A model generated the notes under the pieces. That model did no database searches. It was not told where the DNA came from and worked only from the letters and a program-made list of their open reading frames with translations. Positions 1 to 7,160 of a stretch of DNA of 12,818 nucleotides are shown piece by piece; the stretch's first letter is position 1, and each line of letters opens with the position of its first letter. The stretch is from CAYXEN01 sp964464035 (lineage in GTDB: Bacteria; Krumholzibacteriota; Krumholzibacteriia; WVZY01): positions 1-12,818 of the forward strand of contig CAYXEN010000079.1 in assembly GCA_964464035.1 (NCBI GenBank). The letters are read 5' to 3'. The position numbers were made by a program, and so were the translations under genes.

Positions 1-663
1 GAAAAAAACAACCAGGTCCGCCTCCCGCAACCTCCCCAGGCTAGTGTAAACCACGGAAAAAGAAGGATGAGAAGGCTCGGTGGTTGAAGCGTGGGCAGGG
101 AAATGCGTGAGGGACACGAGCAGGCCCGCATGGTGGTAACCCGCGATGGTCGCCGCGACGTAATCCGCGACCAGCTCGGGATCGGCGCCGAAAGACCTGA
201 GCCCCGTTACCGGACTGCGCAGATCGAAGCAACAATCCGCCGACGGCCCCAGTATCACGTTCACTCCGAGCTTGAGTATCGCTTCGCCGGTGGCCTCGGC
301 CGTCCGTCGCGCCAGATCGATATCCCCGGTCGCCGCCACCGCCATGGGAGCCGGCGGCGTTCCGATGATCTTTCTCAAGCTGCTCACGAGATCGCCCTCG
401 TGATCGACCATTATCAGCGGATCCAAGCCTTCGGCCGAGAGCAGCCGCTTGATCCCCGACACGAGTTCTCCCACCTGCGGGATGCTCTCCACGTTGCGCT
501 CGAAGAGAATCACCCCGGCGGGCTTGTGAAACTCGATGTACTTCTCCTCGTGAGGCAGCAGCGAGGGCCCGTTCAAGCCGATGATCTTGTGGCCCTCGAT
601 CTTTCTCACCAGCTGGAACTTGATGTCGGGCGTTATCACGCCATCCAGGTCGTCTTTGTCCAC
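1..663 (-). CDS. NagZ-like glycoside hydrolase family 3 protein, degenerate active site (3' end outside window)
   Basis: The open frame runs from a GTG at 663 to the window edge, 221 codons without a stop, so the C-terminal part is missing. I translated it by hand. The order of motifs matches the catalytic barrel of bacterial beta-N-acetylglucosaminidase NagZ: NGPSLLP (31-37), GVILFERN (50-57), VDHEGDLV (86-93), RSFGADPELV (156-165) and THFPAHASTTEPSH (186-199). NagZ removes GlcNAc from GlcNAc-(anhydro)MurNAc in wall recycling. No signal peptide is visible, which fits a cytoplasmic enzyme. The GTG shares a G with the TAG of the upstream gene (TAGTG), so translational coupling is likely; an AAGAG lies 6-7 nt upstream. 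Oddity: NagZ normally has KHFPGHG and DSH; here the Lys is Thr186, the Asp of the Asp-His dyad is Pro197, and GGRV is GDLV, while His187, His199 and Asp87 remain. Family assignment is firm; activity is doubtful. Confidence 0.85.
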   Translation of the reverse strand, partial: MDKDDLDGVITPDIKFQLVRKIEGHKIIGLNGPSLLPHEEKYIEFHKPAGVILFERNVESIPQVGELVSGIKRLLSAEGLDPLIMVDHEGDLVSSLRKIIGTPPAPMAVAATGDIDLARRTAEATGEAILKLGVNVILGPSADCCFDLRSPVTGLRSFGADPELVADYVAATIAGYHHAGLLVSLTHFPAHASTTEPSHPSFSVVYTSLGRLREADLVVFF

Positions 664-1916
664 TAGTATCTCTTTTCCACTTTGCAGCCCGGATAGTAGT
701 GCTCGAGAATCATCTCGAAAGTATACCCTTTTCGCGCCATTCCGAGCGCCCCGTTCTGGCACATGCCCACTCCATGGCCGTTGCCCCCGCCGACGATGCT
801 CAAGAACGTGAGTCGTCCTCCCCTCCTTCGCTTCTCGAAGTCGAACATCGTGCTCGGCAGGATGCGCCCGTGTTCGTAATCGGCGGGAAGGATCCAGCGG
901 ATACGGTCCCCGTGTGCCCGGTAGGTTCCCTCGGAGGTCTCGATCTCGATCTCGACGACCCGGCCCGACGGACTCCGCTTGGTGATGTTCACGTCTCTAA
1001 GGTAACCCACCCGCTCGCGGGGAACCTTCAGGTACTTGGGCAACAACTTGCGAAAGATCCCGCCCAGCTCGCGTCCGCTGTACGAGTACCTCCACCTGAA
1101 ATACCTTCCCAGCCGGCAGAAGGCCCCGTCCCTTCCCGCGTCGCGCACGCCGTGCAGGTAGACCGAGTCGCGGCGCCGGGGCCAGGCGAGTCTTATGTCC
1201 GAGGTGTGACCGCCGCAGCTCGCGCAGTAATAGGCGTCCGCCAGGCGGCCGCCGAACGAGAGAACGATGCCGCGGGTCTTTCTCACCGCGGAGCCGGCCA
1301 GGCGGTTCTTCGATCCCAAGCCCCCGTACACCTGGTCTTGGACGCCGGCATAGACGTCGAATACTTCCCTGTCTCGCATCCTCATCCTGGCCAAGGCGTA
1401 CGTCCTCGCCGCCACCGCCTGCGCCTCGAGCGCGGCGAATTCCTCGGGCGCCTTGGCTCCCAACTCGTTGGGGACCACGCTCTCGAGATAGGTCTCGAGC
1501 GGAACCACGTTGATCACCGCGATCCTGCTCCCCGACCAGACGACCCTGAAATAGCCCGGGTATGCCTTTCCCCCGAAAGACATGACGCTTCGCCCCTTGG
1601 GAATCAATTCCACTCGATTCCCCGCCTCGAAATCCCCTTCGCCGGTCGAAACGCGCAACGCCCCTCCCCGGTACTCGACTATCACCGGCCTCTCCTCCCT
1701 GCATTTCACCGACGCCTCGCCGCCGCTCCATCTTAGGTTCACCACACCCTTCACCCGGAATTCCGCCTTGCGCCCGGAAGCCTCGACCAGCACTCTTATG
1801 GGCCTGGGTCTTTCGCGGGGGGCGTTCCTGATCGTGCCGACGGAGGAACATCCCTGCGCCAGAAGCACGAGAAATGCGATCGCGGTCACCGACGATTGCA
1901 TCACCTTGGAATTCAT
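663..1916 (-). CDS. SpoIID/LytB-domain lipoprotein, putative lytic transglycosylase
   Basis: 417 residues. SpoIID-domain proteins cleave glycan strands (lytic transglycosylase activity is known for Bacillus and Clostridium SpoIID) and leave 1,6-anhydroMurNAc ends. Visible family marks: VPLETYLESVVPNEL with Glu151 at the position of the SpoIID catalytic Glu, followed by EAQAVAARTYAL; a CASCGGHT stretch (Cys231, Cys234, His237) resembling the Cys/His-containing segment of some SpoIID proteins; and the terminal signature GHGVGMCQNGALGMA ending in HYYPG. The N-terminus (MNSKVMQSS, then a hydrophobic run to LLAQGC) looks like a lipoprotein signal, although Ala rather than Leu sits at -3 of the Cys. 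The ATG at 1916 overlaps the anmK stop as ATGA; a second ATG at 1901 with AAGG just before it is an alternative. A longer open frame continues upstream into anmK but is a shadow. In this operon a periplasmic wall-cleaving role feeding AnmK is inferred. Confidence 0.88.
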   Translation of the reverse strand: MNSKVMQSSVTAIAFLVLLAQGCSSVGTIRNAPRERPRPIRVLVEASGRKAEFRVKGVVNLRWSGGEASVKCREERPVIVEYRGGALRVSTGEGDFEAGNRVELIPKGRSVMSFGGKAYPGYFRVVWSGSRIAVINVVPLETYLESVVPNELGAKAPEEFAALEAQAVAARTYALARMRMRDREVFDVYAGVQDQVYGGLGSKNRLAGSAVRKTRGIVLSFGGRLADAYYCASCGGHTSDIRLAWPRRRDSVYLHGVRDAGRDGAFCRLGRYFRWRYSYSGRELGGIFRKLLPKYLKVPRERVGYLRDVNITKRSPSGRVVEIEIETSEGTYRAHGDRIRWILPADYEHGRILPSTMFDFEKRRRGGRLTFLSIVGGGNGHGVGMCQNGALGMARKGYTFEMILEHYYPGCKVEKRY

Positions 1917-3118
1917 GGGTTCGAACCCGGCGCGATCGTTCCCAGGACCAGCCCCCGGGACGATCCCGTAGCGGATGGAATCACGTTTATCCTGCCCAGG
2001 ACGGCCTCGCGGGCGAGGAGGGCGAAATCCACGGCCTCCTTCGCTTCGGAGGGTATTCCGAGCACGTCGACGAGGTCCACCTTCGCCGGTGCGAGGAGTC
2101 CCCTGAGCATCGCAACCAGTGTATCGTTTCTCGCCCCGCCGCCGCTCACGTATACTTCGTCCACTCCGCCCAGCGGTTCTATCCAGCGCTCCAGCGCGTC
2201 CGCGACGCTCCGGGCGGTCAGAAAGAGAGCCGAGGCGAGTATGTCTTCGTTCGCCATGCCGGCCTTTCGCGCCCGCTCCAGAAAATCCCACGCGAAATGA
2301 ACGCCGAACTCTTCGTGTCCGGCGGACTTCGGCGGCTTGCGCCCGAAGAACGGAAGCGTGAGGAACTGCTCCGTCAACGCTTCGTTCACCTTGCCGCCCC
2401 GGGCGCGGATGCCGTGCAGGTCGTACTGCCCCTTGCCGGGGTATAGCCCGCGGAACACCGCGTCACTCACCATGTTTCCGGGCCCGGTATCGAAAGCCCT
2501 CGTATCCTCGATCCCGCCTCCCCGGGGTAGATACGTGACGTTCGCTATGCCTCCTATGTTGAGGATGACGCGGCTCTTCGAACGGCTTCTGCGGAGGATG
2601 TAATCGGCGTACGGCGCGAGAGGCGCTCCCTGGCCTCCGAGCGCGACGTCGCCGACGCGGAAATCCCCGACCGTGGTTACGCCGGTGAGAGCGGCTATCA
2701 TGCCCGGCGAACCTATCTGGAGCGTGCCGGCGACGGGTTCCCCGGAGCTTCCCGGCGGCACGTGGGCGATCGTCTGCCCGTGGGAGCCGATGAAATCGAC
2801 ATCCTTGGGATCCGTCCCGCCGCTCTTGCACACTTCGAAGAACGCCTTCGAGAAAGCCACGGCCACCCCGGTATTCATGCAGGCGATGTCCGCCGCCGTG
2901 CACTGGTGCCCGGATGCGACGTTCATGAGATTTTCTCTCTGTTCATCGGGATAGGGCAGCGTCTTGAAAGCGACGAGCCGCACCTCGGGATCGTCCCTCT
3001 CCGAGTTCAACCGGACGAGGGCGGCGTCCACGCCGTCCATTGACGTTCCCGACATGAGACCTACGGCGAGGAATTCGTCTCTTTCCCCGATTTCAGACAG
3101 GAGATTTTTCCGGGACAT
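1913..3118 (-). CDS. anmK: Anhydro-N-acetylmuramic acid kinase
   Basis: 401 residues, slightly longer than typical AnmK (about 370) because of a short N-terminal extension. AnmK opens the 1,6-anhydro ring of anhydroMurNAc and phosphorylates it with ATP, giving MurNAc-6-phosphate in the cytoplasm. Motifs in order: LMSGTSMDGVD (21-31, ATP-binding loop), SHGQT (112-116), DFRVGDVALGGQGAPL (152-167; Asp157 is at the position of the catalytic Asp), NIGGIAN (187-193), FDTGPGN (209-215) and VSGGGARN near the C-terminus. All are intact, so an active enzyme is expected. The ATG at 3118 has a strong AGAGGAAGG Shine-Dalgarno at 3122-3130. It starts 22 nt after the permease stop and its TGA overlaps the start of the SpoIID gene (ATGA). 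Its product is the substrate of MurQ, encoded by the first gene of the same unit. Confidence 0.96.
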   Translation of the reverse strand: MSRKNLLSEIGERDEFLAVGLMSGTSMDGVDAALVRLNSERDDPEVRLVAFKTLPYPDEQRENLMNVASGHQCTAADIACMNTGVAVAFSKAFFEVCKSGGTDPKDVDFIGSHGQTIAHVPPGSSGEPVAGTLQIGSPGMIAALTGVTTVGDFRVGDVALGGQGAPLAPYADYILRRSRSKSRVILNIGGIANVTYLPRGGGIEDTRAFDTGPGNMVSDAVFRGLYPGKGQYDLHGIRARGGKVNEALTEQFLTLPFFGRKPPKSAGHEEFGVHFAWDFLERARKAGMANEDILASALFLTARSVADALERWIEPLGGVDEVYVSGGGARNDTLVAMLRGLLAPAKVDLVDVLGIPSEAKEAVDFALLAREAVLGRINVIPSATGSSRGLVLGTIAPGSNP

Positions 3119-3140
3119 GCGCCTTCCTCTTGACGGAATC

Positions 3141-3944
3141 CTATTTCGCCATCCCCGCCGTCAGCCCTCCTATGATCCGCTTCTGGAACACCAGGAAAGC
3201 CAGTATCACGGGCAGCGCCGATATCACGGCTCCGGCCATGAGGTGCCCCCAGTCGATGCTGTGGGCTCCCTGCGAGAGCAGCGCAAGGCCGACGGGCAGC
3301 GTTCGCATCGACGTACTGCTCGTCAGTATAAAAGGAAAGAGGAAGGAATTCCAGTTGATAAGCGACGTGTGTATCGCCACGACGGCGAGAGCGGGCTTCA
3401 TGATGGGCATCACGATCCGAAAGAGCACGGTGAACTCGCCCGCGCCCTCGAGGCGCGCAGCTTCCTCGCAGTCGGGCGGGACGGACACGAGGTACTGCCG
3501 TATGAGGAAAATGTTGAACGGATCGGCGAGGAAAGGAAGCGTGAGGGCCCAGTACGTATCCAGGAGGTGAAGTTTCTGCATGAGTATGTACATCGGGACG
3601 AGGATCACCTGCTTGGGCAACATTATCGTCGAAATGACGAGGAAGAATATCAAGCCCCCTCCCGGGATCCGGTAGCGGGCGAAGGCGTAACCCGCCATGG
3701 AGCAGAACACGATGTTCCCCGCCACGACGACCACGGCCACGACGAGGCTGTTGAGGAAATAACGATCGAAGGGACCCGCCTGCCAGATCTCGCGGTAGAA
3801 TCTCAAGCTCGTCCCCTCTCCCGTCCTGAGGGAGAGGCTGAGCATCCAAGCGATGGGATAGGCCATGACCGCCAGGACGAGCAGCATGAAGGCGAAGGCC
3901 GCCGCCCTTCCCAGAAGCCGCTTGGTGTCGTTTCGTTCGAACAT
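3141..3944 (-). CDS. ABC sugar transporter permease, MalG/UgpE-type
   Basis: 267 residues, the usual size for the second permease of a carbohydrate-uptake-1 ABC importer. The hydrophobic first segment (about 15-36) is followed by further membrane segments near 65-88, 97-120, 185-206 and 235-255. The cytoplasmic EAA loop is clear (EEAARLEGAG at 160-169, continuing to VMPIMKP at 178-184); it docks on the ATPase. The ATG at 3944 has AAAGGA exactly 5 nt upstream (3950-3955). The same reading frame stays open for another 300 codons upstream through the first permease gene, but that part is out-of-frame shadow and there is no reason to treat it as a fusion. It begins 23 nt after the first permease. 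Substrate cannot be read from a permease; an amino sugar of the cell wall is inferred from the neighbours. No ATPase gene follows. Confidence 0.94.
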   Translation of the reverse strand: MFERNDTKRLLGRAAAFAFMLLVLAVMAYPIAWMLSLSLRTGEGTSLRFYREIWQAGPFDRYFLNSLVVAVVVVAGNIVFCSMAGYAFARYRIPGGGLIFFLVISTIMLPKQVILVPMYILMQKLHLLDTYWALTLPFLADPFNIFLIRQYLVSVPPDCEEAARLEGAGEFTVLFRIVMPIMKPALAVVAIHTSLINWNSFLFPFILTSSTSMRTLPVGLALLSQGAHSIDWGHLMAGAVISALPVILAFLVFQKRIIGGLTAGMAK

Positions 3945-3967
3945 GGCGGTCCTTTCCCCGGCGCCGG

Positions 3968-4867
3968 TCACACGCCGCCCAACGCCGCCGCTTCCGGCTT
4001 GAGCCTCTTCACGGCGAAGTAAGAGAAGACGCCGGACAGAACGAAGACGACGTAGGCGATCGCGCTGGCATAACCGTAATCGAGCATGCGGAAGGCACTC
4101 TCGTAGAGATAGAGAACGAGCGTGTTGGTCGACCCGAGCGGGCCGCCTTGCGTCATCACGAAGACCTCGATGAACACCTGGAAGGAGCGTATCGTGTTTA
4201 TCACGAGGACGAAACTCATCACCGGCTTGAGAAGCGGAAGGGTTATGTACAAATGCGATTTCACTATCCCCGCCCCCTCGAGTTCCGCCGCCTCGTAGAG
4301 ATCCCTCGGGATCGCCTCGCAGGCCGCGTAGATGATAATCGTGTAGTAGCCGACCGCCGACCAGACGTCCATCAACATTATCGAGGGCAGCGCCGTCGAG
4401 GGGTCGGTCAGCCAGCCCTTGCCCGCAACACCCACGCGGGCGAGAAACGCGTTCAAGGCGCCGCCGGGCGCGTAGAAGAGCTTGAAGAGAAGAGCGATCA
4501 CGACCATCGACAGGATCGACGGCACGAAGAGCCCGGCCTTGATGAAGTCTTTCCCCGGCATCCTCGCCCTGAGAACCAGGGCGAGCACGAGGGCGGTCGC
4601 GGTCGTGGCGGGCACGGTGCCGACGACGAAGAGAATCGTGTTCTTCAAGGCCTGGAGAAAAACGGGGTCCCGGGCGAGACGCGCGAAGTTGTCGATCCCG
4701 ATGAACTGTATCGACCCTCCCAGCGGGTTGTAGGCGAGAAAAGCGAGAACGAACGAGAAGACGAACGGAAACACGTAGAACGCGCCGTAGATCACGGCCC
4801 AGGGAAGAAGGAACAGGAGGGCCGGGTTCCGACTCTCTTGCCACGTGGCGCGATTGGAAGTTCTCAT
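3968..4867 (-). CDS. ABC sugar transporter permease, MalF/UgpA-type
   Basis: 299 residues from the second of two adjacent ATG codons (4870 and 4867). The second is preferred because GGAG at 4873-4876 is 5 nt from it, the spacing used by its neighbours, but only 2 nt from the first. Membrane segments are visible near residues 17-46, 76-101, 112-132, 163-183, 214-233 and 265-286. The EAA loop (YEAAELEGAG, then LPLLKP) and the QGGP motif before the last segment are typical of MalF/UgpA-like subunits. It forms the membrane channel with the permease encoded 23 nt downstream and takes substrate from the binding protein encoded 31 nt upstream. Role in uptake of a wall-derived sugar is inferred from context. 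Confidence 0.94.
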   Translation of the reverse strand: MRTSNRATWQESRNPALLFLLPWAVIYGAFYVFPFVFSFVLAFLAYNPLGGSIQFIGIDNFARLARDPVFLQALKNTILFVVGTVPATTATALVLALVLRARMPGKDFIKAGLFVPSILSMVVIALLFKLFYAPGGALNAFLARVGVAGKGWLTDPSTALPSIMLMDVWSAVGYYTIIIYAACEAIPRDLYEAAELEGAGIVKSHLYITLPLLKPVMSFVLVINTIRSFQVFIEVFVMTQGGPLGSTNTLVLYLYESAFRMLDYGYASAIAYVVFVLSGVFSYFAVKRLKPEAAALGGV

Positions 4868-4898
4868 CATGGCTCCATCCGGCGGTCGAGCCCGATTC

Positions 4899-6134
4899 TC
4901 ACCGCTTGCCGGCCGAGTACCTGTCGAGCACGGCCTGGATCTTGCGGTCGGCCCGCGTGACGGCGGTACGCGGGTCCATGCGCCCGTAGAGCGCCGCTTC
5001 CACCGCCTGGTTCACGATGTCCTCCATCTCCAGCCACCCGGGATGAGCGGGCGCCGTGCGGCTGCCCGCCGCCTGCTCTATGAAAACCCTGAGCCTCGGA
5101 TCGGCCGCAAACGTAGAGTCGCGCTGCACTTCCACGGCGGCGGGAAAGACGCTCCCCACTGCGAGCGACAGCCTCTTCGCGCGGGGATAGGAGGCGAGGT
5201 AGCGGGCGAGTTCGATGCTTTCGCCTTTCACCTTCGAAGCGGCGAAGACGACCAGCATCTCGGCCCCGGCGAAGCTCGCATGCCTGCCCTCCGGGCCGTC
5301 CGGCTTGGGCACCAGCGCGACGCCGTAGTCGAGCTGCGGGGCCTCGAGGGCCAAGTTCCTTATGTTCCACGCGCCGGAGATCTGCATCCCGAGCTTGCCC
5401 TTCTTGAACGAATGATCGAGGACTTCCTGCTTCTCCCTGAGAGAATGCCGAGCGAGGTCGAGATAGAACTCGAGCGCCTCGACCATCCTGTCGCCGGCGA
5501 AGAGAGACTTGCTCCCGGAAGGATCTATTATCCTCGCGCCGTTGCCCCACGCGAAGGCCATGAATTTCTTGTAGAGGACGTAGCGCTCGCCGAGGTTCAG
5601 GCCGAAACCGTATATGTCGTCGCCGAGGGCGTCTATGGCTCGAGCCGCCTCCAGGAGCTCCGACCAGGTCCCGGGGGGCGACTCGGGGTCGAGGCCGGCC
5701 CGGCGAAAGAGCTCGCGGTTGTAGAAGAGCGCTCTCGAACCCTGCACCCAGGGTATCCCGTAGACGCGCCCCCGCCACCTTGCGCTGTCCCAGGCGAGGA
5801 AGCTGTCGGCGAGCTCCGCGTAGACATCGGTCAGGTCGGCGAGGACTCCCTCGTAGCTGAAGCGCGGAACCCACGTGGAGCCAAGCTCGCACAAGTCCGG
5901 CTGCCGCCCGGAAGCAATCGCCGCCTGGATCTTCTCCAGGCCGCTCTTCCACATGAGTTGCTCGATCTCGACGCGGATGCCCGGGTGGCTCTTCTCGAAA
6001 TCGACCACCAGGGATTCCACCAGCGCGGCGTCCCAGAATTGCCAGAACCTTATCACCTTGCCGGGTTGCTTCCCCCCGCAGGAGGAAACGACGAGCAAGA
6101 TCGCGAGAATGAAACAGGCCGGCCCCTTCTTCAT
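4899..6134 (-). CDS. ABC transporter solute-binding lipoprotein, family 1 (sugar type)
   Basis: 411 residues. A short basic start, a hydrophobic stretch and the lipobox VVSSC (Cys19) mark an exported lipoprotein that would be anchored at the membrane and deliver substrate to the permeases. The mature part has the layout of extracellular solute-binding family 1: IRFWQFWD near the N-terminus, a 'FEKSHPGIRVEIEQ' strand-helix segment, GRVYGIPW, LFYNRELFRRAGLDP followed by TWSELLEAA, and KLGMQISGAWN, with a family-typical C-terminal lobe. The ATG lies 2 nt after the murQ stop and has a GAGAGG Shine-Dalgarno 5 nt upstream (6140-6146, inside murQ). Family is certain; the substrate is not readable from sequence. 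MurQ and AnmK on either side suggest MurNAc, anhydroMurNAc or a GlcNAc-containing disaccharide. Confidence 0.94.
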   Translation of the reverse strand: MKKGPACFILAILLVVSSCGGKQPGKVIRFWQFWDAALVESLVVDFEKSHPGIRVEIEQLMWKSGLEKIQAAIASGRQPDLCELGSTWVPRFSYEGVLADLTDVYAELADSFLAWDSARWRGRVYGIPWVQGSRALFYNRELFRRAGLDPESPPGTWSELLEAARAIDALGDDIYGFGLNLGERYVLYKKFMAFAWGNGARIIDPSGSKSLFAGDRMVEALEFYLDLARHSLREKQEVLDHSFKKGKLGMQISGAWNIRNLALEAPQLDYGVALVPKPDGPEGRHASFAGAEMLVVFAASKVKGESIELARYLASYPRAKRLSLAVGSVFPAAVEVQRDSTFAADPRLRVFIEQAAGSRTAPAHPGWLEMEDIVNQAVEAALYGRMDPRTAVTRADRKIQAVLDRYSAGKR

Positions 6135-6136
6135 CT

Positions 6137-7060
6137 CTACCTCTCCCCCAGGGCCCGCGCGAGGAACCCCCCGGCTTCGGCGAGGATCCTCTCCGCCTCG
6201 ACCCTTCCCACTCGGAGTTTCGCCATGACAACCGCGTTCTTCACGTTCTTCCCCGAGTCCTCGAACAAGCGCGAAGCCTCGTCGTAATCGACGCCGGCAA
6301 GCATCATTATTATTCCCTTGGCCCGTTCCACGAGCTTATTGCTCGCCGGCTTGAGATCGACCATGAGGTTCTCGTACACCTTGCCCAGCTTTATCATGCT
6401 CGCGGTCGTTATCATGTTGAGAGTCATCTTCTGGGCGGTCCCCGCCTTGAGACGCGTCGAGCCGGCCAGCGCCTCCGGTCCCACGACGAGGTTTATCTGC
6501 ACGTCCACGTCGAGGGGGATCCTCTCGTTGCACGTCAAGAAAACGGTGGACGCCCCGAGCTCCGCCGCGCGCTCGAGCGCCCCCATTACGTAGGGAGTTC
6601 TCCTGCTCGCCGTGATCCCTACCACCGTGTCTTCGGCTCCGACACCGTGCTTCACCACGTCCTCAGCCCCCGCCTCCTCGCTGTCCTCCACTCCCTCGCG
6701 CGAGAGGAACACCGTCTCCCTGCCGCCCGCTATCACTCCCACCACCATCTCCGGCGGCACGCCGAAAGTCGGGGGGCACTCCGCCGCGTCGAGTATGCCC
6801 AGCCTGCCGCTCGTCCCCGCTCCGAAGTAGAGGAGCCTGCCGCCCTTCTTGAACGAGGCGGTGACCAGTTCGACCGCCTCCGCGATCCGGGGGATGCACT
6901 TCTTCACCACGCCCGCCACGAGCGCGTCCTCGCGGTTCATGAGTTCGAGGATCTCGCCGGTGGATGCGAGATCGATGTGCCTGGTCGCGGGATTCCTCTT
7001 CTCCGTGGTGAGTTCCCGCAGGCTTTCGAAAATCTCTTTGGAACGGTCTTCGCTTTTCAT
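6137..7060 (-). CDS. murQ: N-acetylmuramic acid 6-phosphate etherase
   Basis: 307 residues from the ATG at 7060. MurQ cleaves the lactyl ether of MurNAc-6-phosphate, giving GlcNAc-6-phosphate and D-lactate, in the cytoplasm. A SIS sugar-phosphate domain is clear: LLYFGAGTSGRLGILDAAE (77-95) running into CPPTFG, with Glu94 at the position of the catalytic Glu of the family. The MurQ signature STRLKAGTAQKMTLNM (201-216) is complete and the C-terminal helical part is present. An upstream in-frame TTG at 7102 is rejected: the ATG has GAAGG 8 nt upstream, the family start fits, and a promoter candidate would place the transcript start near the TTG. It is the first gene of the salvage unit; the binding-protein gene starts 2 nt after its stop. 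No MurR-type regulator is encoded beside it. Confidence 0.97.
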   Translation of the reverse strand: MKSEDRSKEIFESLRELTTEKRNPATRHIDLASTGEILELMNREDALVAGVVKKCIPRIAEAVELVTASFKKGGRLLYFGAGTSGRLGILDAAECPPTFGVPPEMVVGVIAGGRETVFLSREGVEDSEEAGAEDVVKHGVGAEDTVVGITASRRTPYVMGALERAAELGASTVFLTCNERIPLDVDVQINLVVGPEALAGSTRLKAGTAQKMTLNMITTASMIKLGKVYENLMVDLKPASNKLVERAKGIIMMLAGVDYDEASRLFEDSGKNVKNAVVMAKLRVGRVEAERILAEAGGFLARALGER

Positions 7061-7105
7061 TGCGCGCGCCTTCGTCCCGAGCCGTTGAGTGACAGTCGCC
7101 AAGGC

Positions 7106-7137
7106 GCTAGTCTAGCAGAAGAGGCGTATCATGGGAA
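7106..7137 (-). promoter_or_regulatory. Candidate promoter of the murQ operon with overlapping palindrome
   Basis: On the minus strand TTCCCA (7132-7137) and TAGACT (7109-7114) are separated by 17 nt; each matches the sigma70 consensus at 4 of 6 positions. An odd palindrome GCTAG-A-CTAGC (7106-7116) covers the -10 hexamer and could bind a repressor. This is the only promoter-like pair I see in the 100-nt gap between the C25 gene and murQ. No convincing terminator for the C25 gene was seen in the same gap, so readthrough is possible. Confidence 0.35.
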
Positions 7138-7160
7138 TGCTTTTGCAGGCGGGGAGAGGA

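Noticed and set aside
91..666. 191-codon open frame on the plus strand
   Set aside because: It is antisense to the GH3 NagZ-like frame, which shows clear family motifs along its whole length. The plus-strand product is Arg/His-rich with no recognisable domain.
1917..2291. N-terminal extension of the SpoIID protein into anmK
   Set aside because: The added 125 residues are Arg/Gly-rich shadow of anmK and would bury the lipoprotein signal. The ATGA overlap gives a natural start at 1916.
2964..4022. 352-codon plus-strand frame across anmK and the second permease
   Set aside because: It is antisense to two well-identified genes and gives charged low-information sequence.
3141..4844. A single 567-codon minus-strand frame that could be read as a permease fusion
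   Set aside because: Only the last 267 codons encode a permease, with a good ribosome site at 3944. The upstream 300 codons overlap the first permease gene in a different frame and give Arg-rich low-complexity protein.
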